This document shows positions 1 to 7,142 of a DNA stretch of 64,000 nt, in pieces. The translations under genes were made by a program, and so were the position numbers. The stretch's first letter is position 1, and each line of letters starts with the position of its first letter. The DNA is from Larkinella insperata. GTDB lineage: Bacteria > Bacteroidota > Bacteroidia > Cytophagales > Spirosomataceae. The notes beneath the pieces are model-generated. The model worked only from the letters and a program-made list of their open reading frames with translations, had not been told where the DNA came from and did not search any database. Where the stretch lies: contig NZ_CP110973.1 in NCBI RefSeq assembly GCF_026248825.1, positions 5,477,501 through 5,541,500 on the forward strand, read 5' to 3'.

Positions 1-639
1 CTCCTGCTGCCTTCGCCCCCGGCCACGTATTCATTTCCGAAATTCAACATTCCCACCAACGAACTGATCCAGTACGCCGACACGGTCAACGACCAGCGCT
101 GGCGGTTCACGGGTGAAGTTGTTTCGGCGGGCCGGAATCACGCCAGCTTCGTGCTGTCTACCTCTTCCAACGCCAATGACAACGGCTATTTTGTTTACAA
201 ATGGCGCAGCCCACCCAACGCCTTCAATAGTCCGGACAACTACTACGTGCTGCGGCTGGCGGATGTGCTGCTGATGCAGGCCGAAGCCCTCAATGAACAA
301 AATGGCCCGTCGCAGGCTGCTCTGACGGCTCTGAATGCGGTTCGGACCCGGGCCGGTTTACCCGCCCTGACGCTGGCTACAGTCTCGACGCAGCAGGCGT
401 TCCGGGTTGAGGTAGACCGCCAGCGTCGGCTGGAACTGGCCTTCGAGGGAGAGCGCTGGTTTGATCTGCTGCGGTATGCCCGGCACGAACTGGCCCAACC
501 CGGCGTGGCGCACGAGGTGACGGCGCTGGACATTATTCAGCAGCAACGCGGTACGCCGGATGTCAATTACCTGCTGTTTCCGTTCCCGCAGACGGAAATT
601 AACAACAACGCTTTGGTGCAGCAGAATCCGGGATACTGA
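1..639 (+). CDS. SusD/RagB-family outer membrane nutrient-binding lipoprotein, C-terminal part
   Basis: The frame is open from the first base, so the start lies outside the window; 212 residues are visible. The part seen is the SusD C-terminal half: a helix reading YVLRLADVLLMQAEALNE, then an RRLELAFEGERWFDLLRY segment, and an ending NNALVQQNPGY. These match the two other SusD proteins in the window. SusD proteins sit on the cell surface and hand glycans to a partner SusC TonB-dependent channel; that susC gene is presumably upstream, outside the window. A strong terminator follows 20 bases after the stop, so this gene ends its operon. Confidence 0.93.
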   Translation, partial: LLLPSPPATYSFPKFNIPTNELIQYADTVNDQRWRFTGEVVSAGRNHASFVLSTSSNANDNGYFVYKWRSPPNAFNSPDNYYVLRLADVLLMQAEALNEQNGPSQAALTALNAVRTRAGLPALTLATVSTQQAFRVEVDRQRRLELAFEGERWFDLLRYARHELAQPGVAHEVTALDIIQQQRGTPDVNYLLFPFPQTEINNNALVQQNPGY

Positions 640-658
640 TTCGGGTTAACAGATGAAG

Positions 659-714
659 GCGGTATTCGGATTGGCCGGTTTGTTGTCAGACCGTCAATCC
701 GAATACCGCTTTTG
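659..714 (+). terminator. Rho-independent terminator after the partial susD gene
   Basis: A perfect 15-bp inverted repeat (659-673 with 695-709) has a 21-base loop and is followed by a short T run at 710-713. It closes the + strand susD transcript before the convergent permease gene. Confidence 0.85.
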
Positions 715-737
715 TTGGCAGCTATTCTTTAAAAGCG

Positions 738-1841
738 CTAATGCCCGTTTCGGCCGAAAGTCTGTCGTACTTTCCGGATCCACTGCGGTTCTTTCACTTC
801 GTTTTCCAGCAGAAAGCCGTACGGTTTCAGGGCCGGAACGTGGTCGCAGACAATCTTGATCATTGCAAACAACGGCTCAAACAGAATCATGCCCGGTAGC
901 CCCCAGAGTAATTCGCCGAGGATAATGGCAATGATGGTGAACAACGGACTCAGGTTTAATTCCGCACCCATTACCAACGGTTCGATGATGTTGTTGTCAA
1001 TCACCTGGGCCACCACCAGAATGGCCGCCGTGGGTAGCACTAGGTCGGAAGAACCGCTGACCAGTGCCATCGCCAACGGGAAAGTGGCCCCGACAAACGC
1101 CCCTACGTAGGGAATGAGCGTAGGAATGACCGCGATCCAACTCATCAGAAGGGCGTTTTTCAGGCCGATGATGGAAAGACCAATCATGTAGAAAACCGCC
1201 AGAAAAACCATCGAGATCAACCGTCCCATGAGGTACTGGGCCGACACGTTTGCCATTTTGGACAGGGCCGCCCGGACCGTCTGGTGGTGTTCAACGGCAA
1301 ATAGCTTCAGAATAAACGCCGGGTACTTCTCCCACTTCCACATCAGAAAAAAAACGTACAGCAGCACCAGTACCACAGAAGTCAGCAAACCGCCAAGGCC
1401 ACCCAATACCGTATTCAGAAGTTGTCCGGAGGAGGAAGGCTGTTTTTCGAGTTGCGTTTTGATGGCCTGTATCTGCTGCTGGGGAGAAACGCCAACCTGC
1501 TGCTGCACCCACTCCTGAACGGTATTCAGTAGCTTCAGCAGCCGGGGCTGAATCTGGGGCCAGTCCTGCGCCAGCCGGGCGGCCTGGACGTAAATCACCC
1601 CGCAGAAACCCGCCATGAACAGCAGCAGCAACAGCATTGAAAGCAGCGTTGCACTGATTCGGCCCAGCCCCCAGCTTTCCAGTTTTTGGCTCACCGGCAG
1701 CAACAGCATCGAGAGAATGATGGCGAAAAACAGCGGGACAAAAAACGGTTGCCCAAAATACAGGGCCACCACCAACAAGATTCCAAAAAGCAATACCGCA
1801 TCGGCGCGGTAGATCGAAGCGCGTTTTATCATGGGATTCAT
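738..1841 (-). CDS. AI-2E family transporter (PerM/YdiK-like permease)
   Basis: A polytopic inner membrane protein of about 367 residues. It shows the family layout: two hydrophobic segments near the N terminus, a soluble middle region rich in Gln and Trp (about residues 85-145), then several membrane helices with a glycine- and proline-rich region reading TLIPYVGAFVGATFPLAMAL and a late GELLWGLPGMIL segment. The family takes its name from a proposed role in export of autoinducer-2, but many members move other solutes, so the substrate is unknown. The reading frame can start four codons earlier at a GTG; I chose the ATG at 1841, and an ATG at 1832 is also possible. Confidence 0.85.
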   Translation of the reverse strand: MNPMIKRASIYRADAVLLFGILLVVALYFGQPFFVPLFFAIILSMLLLPVSQKLESWGLGRISATLLSMLLLLLFMAGFCGVIYVQAARLAQDWPQIQPRLLKLLNTVQEWVQQQVGVSPQQQIQAIKTQLEKQPSSSGQLLNTVLGGLGGLLTSVVLVLLYVFFLMWKWEKYPAFILKLFAVEHHQTVRAALSKMANVSAQYLMGRLISMVFLAVFYMIGLSIIGLKNALLMSWIAVIPTLIPYVGAFVGATFPLAMALVSGSSDLVLPTAAILVVAQVIDNNIIEPLVMGAELNLSPLFTIIAIILGELLWGLPGMILFEPLFAMIKIVCDHVPALKPYGFLLENEVKEPQWIRKVRQTFGRNGH

Positions 1842-2079
1842 CAACCAGCCCACGGCGTTAACCGGGGGTTCAGGAAATGGGAAGGCCCTCTAAACCGTTT
1901 GAACGGTTGACCATACGTGTCAATTCAGTCCATAACGGTAGAGCGTAAGCGATGGGCCCTGGATCGGGCGGTGTCGCCCGCAAAGTGCAAAAATAGCGGT
2001 AGCAATCAAAAAAACGCCGACGAAGCATCCGGATTGGTTGCCCGAATCGCTCCGCCGGAACTTGCAATTTGCCACCCGT
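1842..2079. other. Gap of 238 bases with a short inverted repeat
   Basis: No convincing gene. A 7-bp inverted repeat with a 2-base spacer (AACCGTT at 1893-1899, AACGGTT at 1902-1908) lies about 50 bases before the permease start and could be an operator. An open frame at 1870-2067 on the minus strand has no recognisable features. Confidence 0.4.
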
Positions 2080-3738
2080 TTACTCAGCCAGACTGAGCAG
2101 ATGGCTCAGACTACCCGCCCGAAACCAGCGGTACCCGTAGGATGATAACCGGATAGGATGCACGCCTTTCTCGTTGGCTTCACTTTCTTCATTGGCCATC
2201 AGGTCCACCAGCCGGGCTTCGTTTTCCTGCTTCAGATTCAGGTGAATTTCCTGCGGATGCGGATCGAAGTTATGCAGAACGATCACCGAATTGCCCCGCC
2301 AACTGTAATGAATGCCCAAAACCCGCGGGTTACCCGTCGGCAGAATCTTCCAATGCCCCCACCCGATTTCGGGACATTCCTTCCGCAGCCGGATCAGAGC
2401 CGTCATCCAGTTTAAAAACGAATTGGGGTCGCGACGCTGGGCTTCCACGTTTACGTGCGTGTATCCGAAAGGGCCTTCATCAATCATCGGATGAACCAGC
2501 TTGTCGGCCATCGAAAAACCCGATTGCGGATCTGAACACCACTGCATGGGCGTCCGCACGGCTTCCCGCTCTTTCAGATCCAGGTTTTCACCCATCCCGA
2601 TTTCGTCGCCGTAACGCAGCACCGGCGTTCCGGGCATGGAAAACATCAGGCTATAGGCCAGTTCGATTTGGGGCCGGTTGCCAATCATGGAGGCAACCCG
2701 CCGACGGATGCCGCGCTCGTAGATCTGCATGGACGGCTCCGGGCCGAAACGGGCAAAAACGGCCTGGCGCTGCTCTTCGGTCAGCCGCCCCAGGTCCAGT
2801 TCGTCGTGGTTCCGCAGAAAATGGGCCCACTGACTGGCCGGAGCAATGTCGCGGGTGGCTTCCAGCGCTTCGACCAGCGGCTGAACATCGGCGCTCGCCA
2901 GGGCGTAAAACAAGTGCTGATTAACGTAAAAATTAAAGAGCAGGTGCGACCCGTCCCCGTCTTTTCCAAAATAGTTATCAATTTCTTCCGGCAGTACATT
3001 GGCCTCGCCCAGCAGAATGGCGTCGCCTTGCCGCCACTGCAGAAAGCGCCGGAATTCCTTGATGTATTCAAACCGCATGGTGGGTTTGGTGGGATGGGAA
3101 TTCGCCGATTCCAGCACAAAAGGCAGCGCATCGACGCGAAAACCGGCCACACCCAGCTGGAGCCAGTACCCCAGAATCCGGCGAACCTCCGCCCGGACCT
3201 CCGGATTGTCCATGTTCAGGTCGGGCTGAAATTCGAAAAATCGGTGAAAGTAATAAGCTTTTGCCTGTTTGTCGTAGGTCCAGGTGGATTCCTGAACGCC
3301 CGGAAAAACCACCCCGTCCTCGGAGTTGGCGGGTTTTTCTTTCGACCAGATATACCAGTCCCGGTGTTCGGAGGTTTCGGAACGCCGGGCGTCTTCGAAC
3401 CACGGATGCTTGTTGGAGGTGTGGTTGACGACCAGGTCAATCAGGACCTTGATGCCCCGTTTGTGGGCCTGGTACATGAATTCGACGAAATCACCGCTGG
3501 AGCCGTGCCGCTGGTCAACCCCGTAATAATCTTTAATGTCATACCCGTTGTCCTGGTTGGGGGTCGGCTGAAAAGGAGCTAACCAGATCACATCGACACC
3601 CAGCGCCTGCAGATAATCCAGGCGACGGCTCAGTCCGGCGAAATCGCCCACCCCGTCGCCGTTGGCGTCCATAAACGTTTCCAGATCAAGGCTGTAAATA
3701 ACGGCATTCTTGTACCAGAGGTCTTCAATCATATCCAT
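2080..3738 (-). CDS. GH13 trehalose synthase-like (maltose glucosylmutase-like) enzyme
   Basis: A 552-residue GH13 TIM-barrel enzyme without a signal peptide, so probably cytoplasmic. The N-terminal LWYKNAVIYSLDLETFMDAN, the FLRNHDEL block and the later GTPVLRYGDEIGMGENL and VRTPMQW stretches are typical of trehalose synthase (TreS), which interconverts maltose and trehalose. The catalytic triad is complete: nucleophile Asp203 in GFRVD, acid/base Glu245 in LLGEAN, and Asp312 in RNHDE. The length fits TreS without a fused maltokinase. Related oligo-1,6-glucosidases and alpha-glucosidases share much of this, so the substrate is less sure than the family. The frame is open 24 codons further upstream; I chose the ATG at 3738, preceded by an AACGGA stretch. 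An ATG two codons later is also possible. Confidence 0.85.
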   Translation of the reverse strand: MDMIEDLWYKNAVIYSLDLETFMDANGDGVGDFAGLSRRLDYLQALGVDVIWLAPFQPTPNQDNGYDIKDYYGVDQRHGSSGDFVEFMYQAHKRGIKVLIDLVVNHTSNKHPWFEDARRSETSEHRDWYIWSKEKPANSEDGVVFPGVQESTWTYDKQAKAYYFHRFFEFQPDLNMDNPEVRAEVRRILGYWLQLGVAGFRVDALPFVLESANSHPTKPTMRFEYIKEFRRFLQWRQGDAILLGEANVLPEEIDNYFGKDGDGSHLLFNFYVNQHLFYALASADVQPLVEALEATRDIAPASQWAHFLRNHDELDLGRLTEEQRQAVFARFGPEPSMQIYERGIRRRVASMIGNRPQIELAYSLMFSMPGTPVLRYGDEIGMGENLDLKEREAVRTPMQWCSDPQSGFSMADKLVHPMIDEGPFGYTHVNVEAQRRDPNSFLNWMTALIRLRKECPEIGWGHWKILPTGNPRVLGIHYSWRGNSVIVLHNFDPHPQEIHLNLKQENEARLVDLMANEESEANEKGVHPIRLSSYGYRWFRAGSLSHLLSLAE

Positions 3739-3897
3739 TCCGTTCGTTGATAGAATCTGAACGCATTCTTCGCCCGCCCTGTTTTGGATTCTTATTCCCG
3801 CACGGTGCATGAGCGCACCGGGACAAAACCATTCGGGCGGTTATCGGTTTAGAAATCAGGAAACCAACCGGCCATTGTGCCATTGAACGATTGAGCC

Positions 3898-4134
3898 ATG
3901 AAAACTCCACTTTTTTCGAGTACCCCCGGGGATGATGCGTATTCAGAAGGCGAAGACGTGCTGGACCCGAAACAGGATGCAGCCCTGACGGGTGATCTGA
4001 CCGACGATGAAACGGCCTACAACGAGCGGGGGGATGTTCGCCGGGGTGTTCTGGGCGAAGACGATCCGACCGACGACGGCCTGATGAACGATATCCGGAC
4101 GGGGGAAGATGAAAACGTCACTCCCGGTTCCTGA
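3898..4134 (+). CDS. Small acidic hypothetical protein
   Basis: A 78-residue, very acidic, hydrophilic protein with no membrane segment or signal peptide; Asp and Glu dominate from residue 11 to the end. It divides from the TreS-like gene and has its own ATG shortly after an AT-containing gap. I recognise no domain. Its composition resembles small, intrinsically disordered proteins seen in Spirosomaceae, but that is an impression. A longer minus-strand frame overlaps it and looks like a shadow. Confidence 0.55.
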   Translation: MKTPLFSSTPGDDAYSEGEDVLDPKQDAALTGDLTDDETAYNERGDVRRGVLGEDDPTDDGLMNDIRTGEDENVTPGS

Positions 4135-4229
4135 CGAAACCAGCTTTTGCCCGACCGGTACGGCATGAATCCGGTAGCCGTCCTTGCAATTTAACCGCTC
4201 AGGCAAAATCCTTTTAGCAGTTACCTGCA

Positions 4230-4264
4230 AAAAAATCGGCTTGCTTCCCGGCGGGGAGCAAGCC
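4230..4264 (-). terminator. Terminator for the 78-residue minus-strand gene
   Basis: An inverted repeat of 12 bp with one mismatch (4238-4249 with 4253-4264) has a GC-rich tip, and the minus strand then reads a run of T opposite A4229-A4235. It lies 34 bases after the stop at 4298. Confidence 0.75.
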
Positions 4265-4297
4265 AAAAAAAGAGCCAGAAAGGACCACTTTTCTAAA

Positions 4298-4534
4298 TCA
4301 AAATACCGGATTCGTTTTCTGAATCGTGCGTTTGATTCGGTTCTGAAGTTCGTCGTCCAGGGCTTTGGCGTAGTGAATCCACTCTTCTTCCAGTGCCACG
4401 GCTTTAGTGGCTTCCTCCTGGTGTTCGGCCTGGGCTTGCTCCCGGGCATCCTTGGCGTAACCCGCAGCCAGGTCCAGGGCATATTCGCGCATTTGTTTAA
4501 TTTCCTGAAAAGTAAGTTCTTCCAACGTTCTCAT
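4298..4534 (-). CDS. Small helical hypothetical protein
   Basis: A 78-residue charged protein, predicted mostly alpha-helical, rich in Glu, Lys, Ala and Gln, with no signal peptide or membrane segment. It begins MRTLEELTFQEIKQMREYAL and ends in a basic stretch. No family recognised. A terminator directly after the stop supports it as a real transcription unit. Confidence 0.6.
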   Translation of the reverse strand: MRTLEELTFQEIKQMREYALDLAAGYAKDAREQAQAEHQEEATKAVALEEEWIHYAKALDDELQNRIKRTIQKTNPVF

Positions 4535-4784
4535 TGTATCACTTGATTGGGGCTAGTGTTCGTTTTAGCCAATGCTTCCGCTGATCAATCATTCTGCGGA
4601 TTGTCGTGGAATCAGGGGCTTTATCCAGTAGTAGAACCATAAAACGCAAGTAAGGTTATAAGCTTTCCGGATTTTAAAACGCCCAGCAACAGTTTGTCCG
4701 CTATTTCACCAGTTCTTCGTCCAACTCCGCCGATTCACTCACTTCTCGTCATGTTTTCCGCTGAGCCTGTAGTAGTTTAAGGTC

Positions 4785-4792
4785 TTACTTTG
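4785..4792 (+). promoter_or_regulatory. Possible -7 box of the HAD phosphatase gene
   Basis: TTACTTTG resembles the Bacteroidota -7 element with one base less spacing. Transcription from it would begin near 4799, which favours the ATG at 4833 over the one at 4809. Confidence 0.35.
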
Positions 4793-4832
4793 CAAAGGCC
4801 GCCTTATAATGCAGGCCCAGACACCTGAAACC

Positions 4833-5483
4833 ATGAGCTATAAACTGGTGATTTTCGATTTTGACGGGACGCTGGCCGACTCGTTTCCTTATTTTCTGAA
4901 AACGCTGAATGTGCTGGCGGATACGTATCATTTTAAGAAAGTCCATCCCGATCAGGTCGACGAACTGCGGGCGATGAATGTGCGCCAGATGATGAAACTG
5001 GCCGGAATGCCCGCCTGGAAAATACCGATTGTCGCCAATGCCTTTATCAATATGATGAGCCGGGACATCGACCAGATCAGCCTGTTCGACGGGATGGCGG
5101 AGGTCCTCCAGCAGTTGTCGGCAAACGGGGTGCAACTGGCCATTGTCAGTTCCAATTCGGAAGGTAACATCCGGCGGGTGCTGGGAACCGACCATGCGGG
5201 CCTGATTAACTACTACAGCTGCGGCACCTCCATCTTTGGCAAGCAGTCGAAATTCCGGAAAGTGATGAAAAAAAGCGGTCTGCGGCCCCACGAAATCCTC
5301 TGCATCGGCGACGAAATCCGGGACATCGAAGCCGCCCAGGCCGAAGCCATGCCGTTCGGGGCTGTCACCTGGGGCTACACCCGGCCCGATGCCCTGACGG
5401 CCCATCCGGGCATTGCGGTATTCCATACCGTGACCGATATTCTCCACGCGGTTGTTCCCGAAAGCCGGCCAGATCGGGCGTGA
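4833..5483 (+). CDS. HAD-superfamily phosphatase, phosphoglycolate phosphatase-like
   Basis: A 216-residue soluble hydrolase with all four HAD motifs: motif I DFDGTLADS with nucleophile Asp9 and acid Asp11, motif II in VSSNSEGN, a Lys in the GKQSKFRKVMKK region, and motif IV GDEIRDIEAA. A helical cap lies between motifs I and II as in the Gph/beta-phosphoglucomutase branch. It probably dephosphorylates a small phosphorylated metabolite; the substrate cannot be read from sequence. The frame has an earlier ATG at 4809, but the second ATG sits directly before the conserved first strand. Confidence 0.85.
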   Translation: MSYKLVIFDFDGTLADSFPYFLKTLNVLADTYHFKKVHPDQVDELRAMNVRQMMKLAGMPAWKIPIVANAFINMMSRDIDQISLFDGMAEVLQQLSANGVQLAIVSSNSEGNIRRVLGTDHAGLINYYSCGTSIFGKQSKFRKVMKKSGLRPHEILCIGDEIRDIEAAQAEAMPFGAVTWGYTRPDALTAHPGIAVFHTVTDILHAVVPESRPDRA

Positions 5484-5664
5484 TGGGAGCCATCATCCCG
5501 CCGTATTGGGTTCTTACTGCGGAGCCGATGAATCTCGAATGGCAGGGCCTTTTGGGTCCATACGGTCACTAGCCACACTTTTCCGGTAATTTCTAAACCC
5601 TCCCGTCTTCCGACGGGTTAAGCCCCCAGTAATCAACGACGGTTACCGAAATCAATGAACTGTT

Positions 5665-5853
5665 ATGGCTGATAAAGATTTGAAAGAGTATGAGGAGATG
5701 CTGGGCGGTGGTGAGAAAGGTGCCAAACAAAGCAATGGCCCCCAGCATGGTTCGACCGGCGGACGGAGAGGGACCTCCAAAACCAACAGCAGCAAAGGTA
5801 GCCACAGCGGTGGCGGCTCGACCGGAGGCTCCAAAGGCGGACACAGCAGTTAA
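5665..5853 (+). CDS. Small Gly/Ser-rich hypothetical protein
   Basis: A 62-residue protein: a short charged helix (MADKDLKEYEEMLGGGEKG) followed by a disordered tail of Gly, Ser, Lys and His. No domain recognised. The ATG, the codon choice and a hairpin 24 bases after the stop favour a real gene over a chance frame. Confidence 0.55.
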   Translation: MADKDLKEYEEMLGGGEKGAKQSNGPQHGSTGGRRGTSKTNSSKGSHSGGGSTGGSKGGHSS

Positions 5854-5876
5854 ATAGAAACCTTCAACGTTCAACA

Positions 5877-5903
5877 CGGGCCGGAAAAGCGATTTCCGGC
5901 CCG
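5877..5903. terminator. Hairpin between convergent genes
   Basis: An 11-bp perfect inverted repeat (5877-5887 with 5893-5903) with a 5-base loop lies between the stops of the + strand small gene and the - strand MetE-like gene. The T runs are weak on both sides, so it may act as a bidirectional terminator or a 3' end stabiliser. Confidence 0.6.
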
Positions 5904-5909
5904 TTGGTC

Positions 5910-7025
5910 TTACACCGTCAACTCCGCCATCAGCTTCAGCAGGTTTGCGGTCGTTTCGGGCGTCCGGCGACCCAGGCCGCAGGAAGTTGCCACATCGACA
6001 GTCTGGCCCCTAGCCGCTTCAATATAGTCCCGAATTTGTTTGTTTTCGGCCAGGGTCCGCCCTTCGTGAACAAACCCGGCAATCAGGCGGGTCGCGGGCG
6101 GCAACTTCAGGTTCTTCAGGGGAGCATAATAACCGGCTTCCAGAGACGGCGGGACCGCCCCCTCCGCCAGCGGATAATGCACATAGACCAGCGTGTGCTG
6201 CGACGGCCACCGTTCAACCATTTTGTTGGAAAAGACCACCATCTTATCGAGTGTCTTCGGGTGGATGAGCGCGTGATTGTGAAAATCGCCCAGGCACAAA
6301 TGCATCCCGATTTGCGCGCCGGGCCTGATCTTCGAGAGCAGATCCCGGATGGGTTTGAGGGCCAGCGCCAGCAGGGGCTTTGGCAGCAGGTAAGCCGCGT
6401 ACAATTCCGGGGGTACTTCGAGCTGAACAATCACATCGTCTCCGGCTTCCTCCAGCACGGCATTGACCTCGCGGGCGATGACGGTATTGAACGCGTAGGT
6501 GTAGCGCAGCCACTGGAGCTGGCTATCAAACGCGAACCCCATCGCAAAACCGGTGGGCACACCCAACTGAAATTTCAGATCCGGCCGTTGGTACGCTTCG
6601 CGCAATTGCCTGAAAATCGGGTAGCTAGTTCGAAAAAAATCGTCGTAGCCCAGCCGGACGTGCTGCGGCATTTCAGCGGGCGACCGCAACGGCTTGAGCT
6701 TTTGTAAGTGATCGTAGCTGGTGGCCATGCCGTCTTCCCCGCGAACGGGAGTTTTCACCAGTTTCCAGTTGGCCGGGTCGGCGGTAATTTTCTCGATGGC
6801 GTACACCACCCAGGCAATCCGGTTGCCTTTCGGAAACGCGGGTGATTTCTCGCCAATCTCCCCATCGGGCAGGCAAAACAAGACCGGGGCCAGCGCGTCG
6901 AGGGCGCGGGTCATGCATTCTTTTTCGTCGGAAAAGGGCAGGCTGCCCACGAGCAGCGCCGAGCGCGCGGACGGTTTTTCGGCGGAAGCCGTTTCCTTCT
7001 GGATGGTGGTTAGGGGCTGATTCAA
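5910..7025 (-). CDS. UROD/MetE-like superfamily protein of unknown function
   Basis: A 371-residue soluble protein that I place in the cobalamin-independent methionine synthase (MetE)/UROD-like TIM-barrel superfamily. Support: IGMHLCLGDFHNHAL (His242 and Cys244) sits where MetE has its zinc-binding HxC, and CGLGRRTPE (Cys349) sits where MetE has its last zinc cysteine before a CGLKTR-type turn. An LEVPPE segment (202-207) resembles the MetE DEPAL strand. It is half the length of MetE, so it holds only one barrel and lacks the N-terminal barrel. It could be a core-type methyltransferase or an enzyme working on another thiol or methylated compound. It stands alone between a terminator and a divergent DUF5916 gene. 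Confidence 0.65.
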   Translation of the reverse strand: MNQPLTTIQKETASAEKPSARSALLVGSLPFSDEKECMTRALDALAPVLFCLPDGEIGEKSPAFPKGNRIAWVVYAIEKITADPANWKLVKTPVRGEDGMATSYDHLQKLKPLRSPAEMPQHVRLGYDDFFRTSYPIFRQLREAYQRPDLKFQLGVPTGFAMGFAFDSQLQWLRYTYAFNTVIAREVNAVLEEAGDDVIVQLEVPPELYAAYLLPKPLLALALKPIRDLLSKIRPGAQIGMHLCLGDFHNHALIHPKTLDKMVVFSNKMVERWPSQHTLVYVHYPLAEGAVPPSLEAGYYAPLKNLKLPPATRLIAGFVHEGRTLAENKQIRDYIEAARGQTVDVATSCGLGRRTPETTANLLKLMAELTV

Positions 7026-7095
7026 CGTTTAATTCTTGGTTAAGTATACCATTAAATTACAAATACTATTTTAACATTCCCGAGCAGACTTACCT

Positions 7096-7103
7096 TATCT
7101 TTG
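7096..7103 (+). promoter_or_regulatory. Bacteroidota -7 promoter box for the DUF5916 gene
   Basis: TATCTTTG is a full match to TAnnTTTG, 40 bases before the GTG start at 7143. No clear -33 TTG is seen at the right distance. Confidence 0.55.
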
Positions 7104-7142
7104 TCTATCCAGTCGTAAAACCCATTATAATTCCGCCTATTT

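Noticed and set aside
1870..2067. 65-codon minus-strand frame before the permease gene
   Set aside because: No signal, domain or start support; more likely regulatory sequence.
2668..3582. 304-codon + strand frame opposite the TreS-like gene
   Set aside because: The minus strand carries all GH13 motifs; the + frame has no recognisable feature.
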